The notes under the pieces: model-generated
Told to the model about the DNA's origin: nothing
Seen by the model: only the letters and a program-made list of their open reading frames with translations
The model's database searches: none
Part shown: positions 1 through 8,626 of the stretch, piece after piece
Numbering within the stretch: position 1 is the stretch's first letter
Layout of the letters: the number at the start of each line of letters is the position of its first letter
Position numbers and translations under genes: made by a program
Origin: CAVRZY01 sp963725415
GTDB taxonomy: Bacteria; Acidobacteriota; Terriglobia; Bryobacterales; Bryobacteraceae
DNA length: 42,586 nucleotides
Direction of reading: 5' to 3'
Assembly (NCBI GenBank): GCA_963725415.1
Contig: CAVRZY010000060.1
Coordinates: 1 to 42,586, forward strand

Positions 1-172
1 GGTCAGGCCACCCCCAGAATCGCTTCAACGCTTTCAGGTCATAACCTTGAGCATACAGAATGATACAGTGAATGCGTTCAGCGATCCGCCGTCTGCTCCC
101 GTTTGTAGTGACGTTGCGGAAGACCTTGATCTTGCTTTCAGACAAGTTTAACGGTTCCAGTTTCCGGCTCAT
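1..172 (-). CDS. IS630-type transposase, N-terminal fragment (cut by window edge)
   Basis: An open frame of 57 codons starts at 172 and runs off the left edge. The visible peptide begins MSRKLEPLNLSESKIK and has a region R-R-R-I-A-E-R-I followed by I-I-L-Y-A-Q-G-Y-D-L. This looks like the N-terminal helix-turn-helix of IS630/Tc1-type transposases, where R..RIxIILxxxxG leads into the DNA-recognition helix. The catalytic DDE part lies outside the window. It would bind transposon ends and start cut-and-paste transposition. The assignment rests on a short stretch and could also fit another HTH protein. Confidence 0.45.
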   Translation of the reverse strand, partial: MSRKLEPLNLSESKIKVFRNVTTNGSRRRIAERIHCIILYAQGYDLKALKRFWGWPD

Positions 173-404
173 CTTGGTTCATCTCCACCTTGTTTTGAAC
201 CAGAGCTTATTTCATTTTACGATTAGGGCAAACTGGAAATTTCAGTGTGCGGTTGGTATATATAAGAAGAATAAAGCGAAATATGACGTGGGGTATATCC
301 GATAAAGTTTTCCACCTGGCAACGGGGCAGGAAAGCAACTGATTAAATATTAGCTAACCTATCAAAAAGTGGATGGTGGCGCTGGTTGTGCATTTGAGTG
401 GGTA

Positions 405-433
405 TTGCCCCACCCCATTACCTGTGGTATAAT
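405..433 (+). promoter_or_regulatory. sigma70-type promoter of a candidate small RNA
   Basis: TTGCCC (405-410) and a perfect TATAAT (428-433) are separated by 17 nt, and TG sits one base upstream of the -10 (extended -10). Transcription would begin near 440 and end at the terminator at 581-611. Confidence 0.6.
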
Positions 434-439
434 CCCTTT

Positions 440-611
440 GCCATCGACTGCTTTGCTCAGCGGTGAACAAACATCGGGTAGTACCACCATCACCTTATCT
501 TTGCCGGGGAAGTCGCTTGGACCCGTGAGGCCGAGACGGCGCACATCACCCCCACAGAGACATCAGTTTGCTCAATAATTGCCTCACGGCCCTGGCTCGT
601 GGGGCTTTTTT
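440..611 (+). ncRNA. candidate small RNA or panB leader RNA (~170 nt)
   Basis: A strong extended -10 promoter lies just upstream and an intrinsic terminator closes the segment. No convincing coding frame is seen between them. GAACAAAC (near 470) can nearly pair with GTTTGCTC (near 558), giving a possible long-range stem. The length is close to that of 6S RNA, and the position before panB would also fit an attenuating leader. I do not recognise a known riboswitch core. It belongs to the left, possibly Chloroflexota-derived, part of the contig. Confidence 0.4.
581..611 (+). terminator. intrinsic terminator upstream of panB
   Basis: Arms 581-588 (GCCTCACG) and 598-605 (CGTGGGGC) form an 8-bp stem with one G-T pair and a 9-nt loop, followed directly by six T. 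A clear Rho-independent terminator on the plus strand. Confidence 0.75.
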
Positions 612-670
612 ATTCCCCGGCCACTTCACAACTTAAAATTCACCATTCATAATTTCCGCACGAGGACAGT

Positions 671-1540
671 ATGGCCTAAAAGAAAATATCCATTCCTGAC
701 CTGCACCGAAAGAAGGCCAAAGGCCGGCGCATCTCCATGCCGACCGCCTACGATTATCCCGGCGCAACCCTGGTCGATGAGGCCCGGAGCGACATCATTC
801 TGGTGGGCGATTCCCTGGTGATGACCGTGCTGGGCCATCCCAACACCGTCTCGGTGACAATGGAAGAGATGCTCCACCACTGCAAGGCGGTGGCTCGCGG
901 CGTGCGCCCGGGCGTTGCTGGTGGGCGATATGCCCTTTATGAGCTACCAGATTGATCGGGGCCGAATCCATTCTTGCAACGCGGGCCGCTTTCTCAAAGA
1001 GGCCGGGAATGGATGCCGTCAAGCTGGAAGGCGGCGCAGAGGGTGGTGGAAACGGTGCAGGCCATTGTCTCGGCTGGGATTCCGGTGATGGGCCACCTGG
1101 GGCTGACCCCGCAAACCGCCGCGAAGGAGCTGGGCGGCTTTAAGGGTGCAGGCTAACAACGCGCCGCCGCCGCCCAACAGTTGCAGACCGATGCCCTGGC
1201 CCCTGGAAGAGGCCGGTTGCTTCTTTTGATCGTCCCCTGGAGGCCATCGCCCCGGTGGCCGAGGCCGTGTAAGCCGCCACCTGGATGTTTCCCACCATCG
1301 GCATCGGGGCCGGGCCGGGCTGCGATGGGCAGGTGCTGGTCTTTCACGACGTGCTGGGCCTGTTCGATCAATTTGTGCCCAAATTTGTCAAACAATACGC
1401 CACCCTGCGCCAGCCCATCATCGACGCCTTCAAAGCCTACATCGATGAGGTGGAGGCCCTGTACCTCTCCGACCGAGGACCACAGCTTCGGCATCGATGA
1501 AGCGGAGTTGAACCTGTTTTTATACGGCAGCGAGCAATAA
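671..1540 (+). pseudogene. panB: ketopantoate hydroxymethyltransferase, multiply frameshifted
   Basis: PanB transfers a hydroxymethyl group from methylene-THF to ketoisovalerate in pantothenate synthesis. Stitched over several frames the sequence reads as PanB: SMPTAYDYPGA, ILVGDSLVMTVLGH, GDMPFMSYQ, AGMDAVKLEGG, IPVMGHLGLTPQ, EEAG, FPTIGIGAG, CDGQVLVFHDVLG. ATG 671 is followed by an in-frame TAA at codon 3 where a Lys codon is expected, and at least five indels follow (near 905, 1010, 1040, 1145-1170, 1205, 1485). The order of motifs is complete, so this is either sequence error or a recent pseudogene. Its TAA overlaps the panE start (TAATG). In this state no full protein can be made. Confidence 0.85.
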
Positions 1541-2574
1541 TGAAACAGAACGATTTGAATATCACCATTTTAGGCGTCGGGGCGATGGCCTCTCTGTTTG
1601 GCAGTCGTTTGAGCGGGCTGACCAACGTCACCCTGCTGGGCCGCTGGCCCCAGCAAATCGAGCAGTTGCAGCGCCACGGGCTGACCGTTACCCGGCCCGA
1701 TGGACAGCAAAGCCATCACTGGCTGCACGTCACCAATTCGCTGGAGCGCTGCCCGGCGGCGGATATTGTGCTGATTTTGGTCAAAAGCTACCAGACCGAG
1801 CGGGCTGCCCGCGAGGCTGCCAAAACTTCTCGCGGCCCGACGGTAGCGGTTATCACCCTGCAAAACGGGTTGGGCAATCTGGAAACGCTGGCCCGCGAGG
1901 TGGGTTCGGTCCGGGCGGCGTTGGGTGTCACCGCGCAGGGCGCGGCATTGATCGAGCCGGGCCACTTGCGCCACGCCGGAGAAGGGCCAACCTGGCTGGC
2001 CGGGAGCGTCGAGCAGCAGGCCGCACTGGCACGGGTGGCCGCGCTGTTCAATCGGGCCGGGCTGGAAACCACGGTGGCAGACAACGCCGATAGTCTGGTG
2101 TGGGGCAAACTGGCGGTCAACGCGGGCATCAATCCGCTGACCGCCCTGCTGGATATTCCCAACGGGGCGCTGCTGGAAAACGAAGCCCTGCGCCAGATGA
2201 TGACCGCCGCCGCCGGAGAAGTGGCTCAGGTGGCCGCCGCCCAGGGCATTCGCCTGCCCTTTGCCGATGCCGCCGCCCGCACCGCCGAAGTGAGCCGGGC
2301 CACGGCGGCCAATCGCTCCTCTATGTTGCAGGACATCAGCCGGGCCGCCCCCACTGAAATCGAGGCCATTACCGGGGCGGTGGTGTGCCTGGGGCAGAAG
2401 TTCGGGGTGCCGACGCCGGTTAATCTACGGCTGCTCAAGCTGGTCAGGGCCAAAGAGAATGGCCTGGTTTTGAATATCGGGGCGTTGGTATCGCCGAAAA
2501 ATTTCCCCGACCCCCCAACCCCCTTCTCCCGCCGGGAGAAGGGGGAGAAAAGATTTTTAGGCGGTTCCAGTTAG
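1540..2574 (+). CDS. panE: 2-dehydropantoate 2-reductase
   Basis: Ketopantoate reductase (ApbA/PanE) makes pantoate from ketopantoate with NADPH. The intact 344-residue frame starts MKQNDLNITILGVGAMASLFGSRL, with the Rossmann GxGAMG-like loop near residues 12-17. QNGLGN near 105 and the KLAVNAGINPLTAL segment near 190 are family hallmarks, the latter holding the catalytic Lys. The start overlaps the panB stop. The last ~25 residues (FPDPPTPFSRREKGEK...) are encoded by a palindromic repeat, so the normal protein probably ended near 2500. It sits between panB and panC, as expected for a pantothenate operon. Confidence 0.9.
   Translation: MKQNDLNITILGVGAMASLFGSRLSGLTNVTLLGRWPQQIEQLQRHGLTVTRPDGQQSHHWLHVTNSLERCPAADIVLILVKSYQTERAAREAAKTSRGPTVAVITLQNGLGNLETLAREVGSVRAALGVTAQGAALIEPGHLRHAGEGPTWLAGSVEQQAALARVAALFNRAGLETTVADNADSLVWGKLAVNAGINPLTALLDIPNGALLENEALRQMMTAAAGEVAQVAAAQGIRLPFADAAARTAEVSRATAANRSSMLQDISRAAPTEIEAITGAVVCLGQKFGVPTPVNLRLLKLVRAKENGLVLNIGALVSPKNFPDPPTPFSRREKGEKRFLGGSS
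2519..2545. repeat. palindromic repeat overlapping the panE 3' end
   Basis: Arms CCCCCTTCTCCC (2519-2530) and its complement (2534-2545) enclose a 3-nt loop. It lies in the panE frame and supplies part of its C-terminus. The style is similar to the palindrome at 2612-2638. Confidence 0.75.
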
Positions 2575-2611
2575 CGGCGAAGCCGCTCAAAAACACCTTA
2601 TTTGAATCTCT

Positions 2612-2638
2612 CCCCCTCCCCAAGAATTGGGGAGGGGG
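2612..2638. repeat. GC-rich palindromic repeat between panE and panC
   Basis: Perfect 12-bp arms, CCCCCTCCCCAA at 2612-2623 and its complement at 2627-2638, with a 3-nt loop. Such CCCCCTCCCC...GGGGAGGGGG units are typical dispersed repeats of some Chloroflexota and cyanobacteria. There is no T-run, so it is not a standard terminator. Confidence 0.75.
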
Positions 2639-2680
2639 TTGGGACGGAGAAATCTTTCAAAAATCCGACAGGAGAAATTT

Positions 2681-3531
2681 ATGAAAGTTACTGAACATAT
2701 CGCCGATATCAGACAGGCTCGCTGGGCAAATCCGGGGGAGACGTGGGGGTTGGTGCCCACGATGGGCTTTTTGCACCAGGGGCATCTCAGCCTGGTGGAG
2801 CGGGCGCGGCAGGAGAATGAGCGGGTAGGGGTGAGCATTTTTGTCAATCCCACCCAGTTTAACAATCCGGCTGATCTGGCCTCGTACCCGCGTAATCAGG
2901 AGCGCGATCTGGCGATGCTGGCCGCGGCGGGGGTCGATTGGGTCTGGACGCCCGCCCCGGACACAGTTTATCCTGCCGATTATCAAACCTATGTCACCGT
3001 GGAACAGGTGACGCAAATGCTGGAAGGGGCGTATCTGCCTCGCCATTTTCGGGGGAGTGACCACGGTGGTGGCCAAACTGTTCAACGTCTTTCAACCCCA
3101 TCGGGCTTATTTTGGGCAAAAGGACGCACAACAGGTGGCGGTCATCCGCCAGATGGTGCGCGATTTGAATTTTAATCTGGAAATAGTGGTTTGCCCCACG
3201 CAGCGGGAGGCTGATGGGCTGGCCGATGAGTTCGCGCAACGCCAATCTGTCCCCGGCAGCCCGGTCACAGGCGGATTGCCTGTACCGGGCGCTCTCCGTG
3301 GCCAAAGCCGCGTTTGAACAGGGTGAACGCCGGGCCGATTTGCTGCGGGCGGCGATGCTGGCGGTGTTAGCCACTGCCCCGCTGGCGGCGGTGGATTACG
3401 TCAGCGTGGCCCATCCCCGCACCCTGGTGGAGTTGGAGACGGTGGCGGAGGATGGAGCGCTGTGCTCGATGGCCGTGGCAGTGGGCGGGGTGCGGCTCAT
3501 CGATAATCTGGTGATTGGCCTTACGGCATAA
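2681..3531 (+). pseudogene. panC: pantothenate synthetase, frameshifted
   Basis: PanC condenses pantoate and beta-alanine using ATP. AGGAG lies 7 nt before ATG 2681. The N-terminal Rossmann part is clear: LVPTMGFLHQGHLSLVERAR (substrate and ATP site, HxGH motif), SIFVNPTQFN, LPRHFRG. A first frameshift near 3053 moves to VTTVVAKLFNVFQPHRAYFGQKDAQQ and a second near 3225 moves to MSSRNANLSPAARSQA. The C-terminal KYxS-type part ends with GGVRLIDNL. All motifs are present, so the indels may be errors. It ends against the minus-strand frame at 3396-5291. Confidence 0.85.
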
Positions 3532-3910
3532 GAGCGCATCAACGGTTCCGCGCGGTTCAGGGCGGGCAGCCGTTGGGTGAAAACCAGCTCAACCTCCAGT
3601 TCCTCGGTCAGGGGAGCCAGCACCTGCTGCAACACCGGCGAATTGGTTTTGAGGGCGCGAGGCACCACTCCGGTATGCACCAGGGCTTTAACCACCGCCA
3701 TCGGCACCTGGCCCCACATGGTCAGCATAGAGTTGACCGGGGTCAGCATATCTGAGGCCAGGACAAAGCCGCTTTCCGCCTCTACCAACAGCAGGACAAA
3801 GCCGTAATAGGGCCGGTGGTTTCTGCCTTCCTGAATAGGGGTGGGCAGCATAAACAGGTCAATTTCAATTTTCTGGTCAACCCGGGGCGCTTTTTGCAGC
3901 CATTCCACCC
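3532..3910 (-). other. unrelated C-terminal extension fused to the sugar transferase frame
   Basis: The minus frame that starts at 5291 should end near 3910 after TMLRSRG, as sugar transferases of this family do. Instead it continues for about 130 residues (EWLQKAPRVDQKIEIDLFMLP..., GFVLLLVEAESGFVLASDML, LTEELEVELVFTQRLPAL) and then overlaps panC antisense. The extension looks like part of a separate soluble protein that I cannot name. It probably belongs to the same source genome as the pan genes and marks the join of two sequences. Confidence 0.5.
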
Positions 3911-5291
3911 CGCGGGAGCGCAACATCGTTTTCAAGGTGTGGAAGATGATGTAAGCGTCCAAAGCGGGCGAGAGGTGCTTGATGTAGTACAGGTCGTACT
4001 CCAGCTTGGTGATGGCGTCCTCGATGGTGTCGCCGTACTTGTGGCTGACCTGGGCCCATCCGGTGATGCCCGGTTTGACGCAATGCCGCTGGCGGTAATA
4101 GGGGATCTGCTCGGAGAGCACCTGGACGAATTCGGGCCGCTCCGGGCGTGGCCCGACGATCGACATCTCCCCCCGCAAGACGTTGAAGAACTGGGGCAAC
4201 TCGTCCAGGCGCAACTTCCGTAGCAAGCGGCCCAGCGGAGTGACCCGCGGATCGTCCTTGGTAGCCCAGATCGCGCCGGTGCGGGCCTCGGCGTCGGCAT
4301 ACATGGAACGAAATTTGTACAGCACGAAGGGCGCCCCGTGCCGCCCCACACGCGGCTGGCGGTAGAGAATCGGACCGGAGGAAGACAGCTTTACGGCCAG
4401 AGCCGCCAGAATCATCAGCGGAAGGGTCACCAGCGTCCCGATCAGCGCAATCAAGAATGAATAAACCGACTGGAGCAGGACGCTGCCCGGGTGGGGCCCC
4501 AACTCGCCGGAAAAGACCAGTTGCGCCGGGCGCAGCTCCTTGGTGCAGATACGCCCGCGCGTGGCCTCGTAGGTCTGGGCCGCATCCTCGATCGGAATCC
4601 CGGAGAACCGGAACTCCAGAAGGTCCTGTACTGGCAGCCGGCTTCTGCGTTCCGACATCCCCACCACGATGCGGTCCGGCTTGGCCTCCTCGACCACCTC
4701 CCGTAGCCGCTTGACGGGTCCCAGGACCCGGGCGCCGTTGAGCACGCATCCCGGCTCGTGGGTGTCGTCCACATAGCCCAGATTGGTGAGTCCCAGTCCC
4801 GGATGTCCTTCCAGATACTCGGAGATTTCCTGCACTACGGGGCTCCATCCCACGAACAAGAGCCGCTGGGCGTGGAAGGCCCGCGACACGAACCTGCTGT
4901 AGAGCACCCGCCAGCCCAGCAGGCAGATCATGCTGAAGACGCTGCCATAGATCATCAGCCAGCGAGGCAGCATCCAGCCTTGATTCAGGTAACTGAACAG
5001 GGCCTGAACCAAGAAAGCCAGCCCGATGGCTTGGCCGATCTCCAGCAGCAGAGCGGTCCTGGATCTGGATCCGATGTTCGTGTACAGGTCAAAGAAATGG
5101 AGCCCGAAAAGGATGGTGAGGACCACCGGGATGATGCGTGCCAGCCCCCCGTCATAGAGTAGCCAGACCGAGGGGTCTACTTCCAGAAGCAAGTACGCAG
5201 CCAGGACGTAGCAGAAGGTGAGCAAGAGCAATTCGGAGAGCAACAGGATCAGAATGCTGGTCGGAACGAAAACTCGGAAGACGCGAATCAT
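3910..5291 (-). CDS. exopolysaccharide sugar transferase (polyprenyl glycosylphosphotransferase)
   Basis: It transfers a sugar-1-phosphate to undecaprenyl phosphate, the first step of capsule or exopolysaccharide synthesis, at the inner membrane. Residues ~10-130 form four to five membrane segments. Residues ~135-250 form a CoA-binding-like domain (LLFVGWSPVVQEISEYL). After another helix (~270-295) comes the PF02397 catalytic domain: GPILYRQPRVGRHG, FVLYKFRSMY, LRLDELPQFFNVLRGEMSIVGPRPERPEF, GITGWAQV. The layout matches the PEP-CTERM-linked EpsB-type family (TIGR03013). The natural C-terminus is about residue 460, and the frame's last ~170 residues are foreign. ATG 5291 has no obvious Shine-Dalgarno. 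Confidence 0.88.
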
Positions 5292-5353
5292 CAGCTAACG
5301 GGCGACATCCAAACTACACCGAAGTTTAGCACAACGGGCATGCGGCGGTGATC

Positions 5354-5362
5354 TGTTATATT
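5354..5362 (+). promoter_or_regulatory. extended -10 of a leaderless promoter
   Basis: TG (5354-5355), one base, then TATATT (5357-5362). Six nucleotides separate it from GTG 5369, so transcription should begin at or next to the start codon. Confidence 0.5.
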
Positions 5363-5368
5363 TCAAGC

Positions 5369-6403
5369 GTGAGACAGACTACTGCTTTGTTGGTCCTGTT
5401 GGCCGCGGCGGGGCCGAAGTTTGCCGCGGCACAGACACCAGCGGCGGAGGTGCCCAGGCAGGTGCTGGCCTTCTACTATGGATGGTACGGGAACCCGCAG
5501 AAAAGCGGCCGATGGGTGCACTGGTCCAATGTCGCGGAAGCGGACCAGCGCATCGGCAGCTCGACTCACTATCCCGCGCTCGGCCCTTATGACAGCCACG
5601 CGCCGGAAGTGGTGGAGCAGCACTGCCGCTGGGCCAAGCAGGCGGGCCTTAGCGGGTTCATCGTGAGCTGGTGGGCGCAGGGGGACTTCCACGACCAGGG
5701 CCTGCCTCTGCTGCTGGACACGGCCCAGAAATACGACCTCCGCATCACCGTTTATTTCGAGACCGTGCATCCCCGCGAAGCGCCCACGCCGGACGGCGCG
5801 GTCAAAGACGTGCTCTACCTGCTGGAACGTTACGGGAAACATCCCGCCTGGCTGAAGGTGGGCGGCAAGCCGGTCCTGTTCATTTACGGGCGCGCGCTGG
5901 GGCAGATCAAACCGGAAGGCTGGGCCGAGGTCATGGCCGAAACAAACCGGCGCTACCCGGGCGGCGCGGTGTTCATCGGCGACCGGATTTCGGAAGAAGC
6001 CGCCGACATTTTTGACGGCATCCACACTTATAACCCGACCGGAAGAACGGCCGGCAAGAGCGTGGAGGAACTACGAGCCTGGGCGCGATCCACTTACCCG
6101 CAGTGGGTCGAGACAGCCGGCCAGGACCGCATTGCCTGCGTGACTGTGATCCCCGGTTACGACGACAGCAAGATCGGGCGCCCGGCGCCCCGTCCCATCA
6201 CCGAGCGGCACGGCGGCCAGACCTATCGCGTTCTCTGGGAGGAGGCCATGGCGGCTGACCCGGATTGGATCCTGATCACCAGTTGGAACGAATGGCACGA
6301 GGGCAGCGAGATCGAGCCTTCTTTCGAGGATGGCGACCGCGCGCTCAAGATCACCGCCGAGTTTGCACCCAAATTTCGCTCCAGCGTTCGGAAAGGGAAG
6401 TGA
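5369..6403 (+). CDS. secreted GH99-like (endo-mannosidase-type) glycan-binding or hydrolase protein
   Basis: Resembles the GH99-like/WbsX TIM-barrel proteins linked to polysaccharide processing. Visible features: VLAFYYGWYGNP (strand 1), DSHAPEVVEQHCRWAKQAGLSGFIVSWWAQGD, ITVYFETVHP, GGKPVLFIYGRA, DGIHTYNP and ITSWNEWHEGSEIEPS near the C-terminus; the NEWHEGSEIEPS block is a strong family mark. The N-terminus after GTG 5369 is a signal peptide (MRQTTALLVLLAAAGPKFAAA). I prefer this start because the upstream GTG 5348 would overlap the -10 promoter. It is divergent from the sugar transferase, and the two may act on the same glycan. Activity is inferred only. Confidence 0.82.
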   Translation: MRQTTALLVLLAAAGPKFAAAQTPAAEVPRQVLAFYYGWYGNPQKSGRWVHWSNVAEADQRIGSSTHYPALGPYDSHAPEVVEQHCRWAKQAGLSGFIVSWWAQGDFHDQGLPLLLDTAQKYDLRITVYFETVHPREAPTPDGAVKDVLYLLERYGKHPAWLKVGGKPVLFIYGRALGQIKPEGWAEVMAETNRRYPGGAVFIGDRISEEAADIFDGIHTYNPTGRTAGKSVEELRAWARSTYPQWVETAGQDRIACVTVIPGYDDSKIGRPAPRPITERHGGQTYRVLWEEAMAADPDWILITSWNEWHEGSEIEPSFEDGDRALKITAEFAPKFRSSVRKGK

Positions 6404-6494
6404 TGCCCGATCCGGTAATCCGTGCTGGCGTCCTTGCCGGCCGCGCGCGCGGCTGATCTTGGATTGAGCCGAAGGCGGCTGGGCGGCGCTGGTC

Positions 6495-6503
6495 TGCTAA
6501 AAT
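6495..6503 (+). promoter_or_regulatory. extended -10 of a leaderless promoter
   Basis: TG (6495-6496), one base, then TAAAAT (6498-6503), followed by six bases and ATG 6510. Confidence 0.55.
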
Positions 6504-6509
6504 CCCCAC

Positions 6510-7786
6510 ATGCGCAGACGAAGCTTTTTCCAGGCTCTGACGGCGGCTTCTCTTCCCCTCCCCGCTTTCTCAGAAGGTCGCAAGAACGGCCGGATGAGAA
6601 TCAGCGCCGTTGAGTTGTGGCGGGTGGAGGGCCATCGCGAGACCCTGAGCGGCGTGAACCGCCAGTACCAGGCTCAGCCCCTGCACATCTACGACGAGCA
6701 CCGGCCCAAACCTTACCGCGACCCTCCGAACGCGGAAAAGACCACCGTGGCGACCAGCGCGATCTATCTCAAGATCAAAGCCGACGCCGGCCTGGAAGGG
6801 ATTTACGGGCCGATCGACAAAGAGGCAGCCATCGTGGTCGAGCAGCAATTGAGAGGTTTCCTGATCGGCAAGGACCCGCTGGCAGGCGAGACTCTCTGGG
6901 ACCAGATGTATCGCTCCAATCGCCACGCGCGCCACGGCCTGTTCATGATGGGCATCAGCGCCGTGGACAACGCCCTGTGGGACTTACGCGGCCGCTACTA
7001 CGAAGCGCCGGTCTACCGGCTGCTGGGCGGCCCGACCCGGAACCCGGTTGAGGCCTACGCAAGCTGTCTGGGTTTCTCGCTCGAACCGGAAGCGGTTCGG
7101 GCGCGCTCCCTCCAGTTCAAGAATGAAGGTTTCCGCCATCAGAAATGGTTCTTGGCCTACGGTCCCGGCAGCGGCGCAGAAGGGATGGAGAAGAACGTCG
7201 AGCTGGTCAGAATCCTGCGCGAAGCGTTGGGCGAGCAGGTCGAGATCATGTTCGACTCCTTCATGGGGTGGGACCTGAACTACGCCATCGCCTGGGCCAA
7301 GCAGGTGGAGCGGTATCGCCCCCGCTGGATGGAGGAGTCGTTCGCCACCGAAAAGATCGAGAGCTTCGCCCAGTTGCGGCGCAGCACCTCCATCCCGGTG
7401 GCTTCCGGCGAACACATCTACGGCCGGTGGGAAGCCCATCAGTACCTGAAGGCCGGGGCGCTGAACGTGCTTCAAACCGACCCGGAATGGTGCGGCGGCG
7501 TGAGCGAGTTGACAAAAATTTGCGCGGTCGCTTCCCTCTATGATGTGCAGGTGATCCCGCACGGCCACGCCTTGCACGCGGCGCTAAACGTAGTGGCCAG
7601 CCAGTCCCCGATGACCTGCCCGTTGGTCGAATATCTCATCCTTAAGATGAGTCCTGGTACCACCACTTCGAGAAAGACCCGCTGCGCCTTGCCAGCGGAA
7701 GGATCGCGCTGCCAGAGCGCCCCGGCTTCGGCATCCAACTGGATCCGGCCAAGATCGAGAAGCAGACCCTGTTGCGCTGGGGGTAA
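6510..7786 (+). CDS. mandelate racemase/muconate lactonizing enzyme family protein (one frameshift)
   Basis: An enolase-superfamily enzyme, probably a sugar-acid dehydratase or racemase. The N-terminus MRRRSFFQALTAASLPLP is Tat-like, so it may be exported. Metal ligands can be placed at FDSF (~250), MEESF (~277) and ASGEHIYG (~303), with a general acid/base His in IPHGHALHAA (~352). Near 7647 one G seems missing after CTTAA. The upstream frame runs on to 7814 as nonsense, while the next frame reads WYHHFEKDPLRLASGRIALP...LLRWG and stops at 7786, as family members do. The substrate cannot be told from sequence. It follows the GH99-like gene by ~100 nt but has its own promoter. Confidence 0.85.
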
Positions 7787-7903
7787 ACAGACTGCGCCGG
7801 AGCCCGGCGGCTGAGCAGGGACCTCAAAGACTGCCTTGGGTTCCCGCAGCCCAGCCGACGGCTCCGCGGTTAGGTCCTGCGCCAGAGGCGGCCAGCAGCG
7901 AGG
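7787..7903. other. intergenic stretch, convergent genes
   Basis: This lies between two genes pointing at each other. I see no clear terminator, RNA or repeat in it. Confidence 0.5.
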
Positions 7904-8245
7904 CTACCTCGGCAACCGCACATCGACTCGGGTGGCGATCAACCGGACCTTCTCGTCATACTTGCCCAGGCAGATGACACGGACCCCTTCTTTGACCTCA
8001 TCCAGCGAGCCGGGTTTGTTCACCTTGGTGAACTTGGTATCGGCGCTGTAGACCACCTGCCGTTGCAGATTGCCACTTCGAACGGTGATGGTCGAAGTGT
8101 CCTTGTTGATCATCTGGACCGTTCCGGACACCCGGTCTTCTTTCACCTTCGCCACCTTCTTCTTCTGGGCCAGGCCCTGGGAGGCCAGGAACAACGACAG
8201 AAGAACCGCTAACGACAACCACATCAGAATTCTCACCTGCTTCAT
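7904..8245 (-). CDS. small exported DUF5666-like protein
   Basis: A 113-residue protein. ATG 8245 is chosen because GGAGG stands 5 nt upstream and a signal peptide follows (MKQVRILMWLSLAVLLSLFLASQGLAQ). The mature part starts with a basic KKKVAKVKEDRVSG and then small beta repeats (GTVQMINKDTSTITVRSG, VVYSADTKFTKVNKPGSLDEVKEGVRVICLGKYDEKVRLIATRVDVR). This is the fold pattern of DUF5666, an OB-like domain in secreted bacterial proteins of unknown function. The same frame stays open up to 8716, but that part has no start signals and no family likeness. Confidence 0.7.
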   Translation of the reverse strand: MKQVRILMWLSLAVLLSLFLASQGLAQKKKVAKVKEDRVSGTVQMINKDTSTITVRSGNLQRQVVYSADTKFTKVNKPGSLDEVKEGVRVICLGKYDEKVRLIATRVDVRLPR

Positions 8246-8495
8246 AAACGCCTCCTTGATGGTGTAGAAAATCGAGGACAACCAGCCACTGCTGAAGCTC
8301 TCTGAGGACAGCCTCTCGCCTGTGAAGCGGGCTTGTGTCCCCCGAGCGTGCCAGCCAAAACTATGGCATCGATGCCCTCCAACTGCCAAAACGCCCGGCT
8401 TCAAGTTTACTCCCAAAACTGCGGGGGAAGCAACTGAAAATTGAGCTCGAATCCATGCCCTCCGCCAGCTTCTTGAGCGGGGCGGTTCGGCAAGG
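8246..8495. other. intergenic stretch before the hairpin element
   Basis: About 250 nt between the divergent DUF5666-like and TPR genes. I see no supported gene; the stem-loop at 8496-8556 follows. Confidence 0.5.
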
Positions 8496-8556
8496 GCATT
8501 TCGGGTACAGGCAACGAATTTTGAAGGGCAAAATTCGTCGCTAGTCCCCGAAATGC
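8496..8556. repeat. two-tier stem-loop element (61 nt)
   Basis: Outer arms GCATTTCGGG (8496-8505) and CCCGAAATGC (8547-8556) are perfect complements. Inside, ACGAATTTTG (8514-8523) and CAAAATTCGT (8529-8538) form a second perfect 10-bp stem with a 5-nt loop. Symmetric 8-nt internal loops separate them. It lies between divergent genes and lacks a T-tract. It could be a mobile palindrome, an RNA structure in the 5' region of the DUF5666-like gene, or a bidirectional transcription block. Confidence 0.7.
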
Positions 8557-8589
8557 GCGGAGTCCCCTGTTGCGGCGGGCAAGACTGTG

Positions 8590-8619
8590 TTGACAAAGAG
8601 CGCGGGGCCCGCATAGGAT
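8590..8619 (+). promoter_or_regulatory. leaderless sigma70 promoter of the TPR gene
   Basis: A perfect TTGACA (8590-8595), 18-nt spacer and TAGGAT (8614-8619), with ATG 8627 eight bases after the hexamer's last base. The alternative ATG 8618 overlaps the -10 itself. Confidence 0.65.
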
Positions 8620-8626
8620 GCGCCTT

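Noticed and set aside
440..611. T-box riboswitch because of GGGTAGTACC near 475
   Set aside because: The T-box core should read GGGTGGNACC and lie next to the terminator; here it is over 100 nt away and differs.
440..611. 6S RNA
   Set aside because: I could not form the long closing stem of 6S between the two ends, so only a general small-RNA call is kept.
3396..5291. 631-residue fusion of a sugar transferase with an extra C-terminal domain
   Set aside because: The junction coincides with a change of sequence style and the tail overlaps panC antisense, so a true fusion protein is less likely than a chimeric join.
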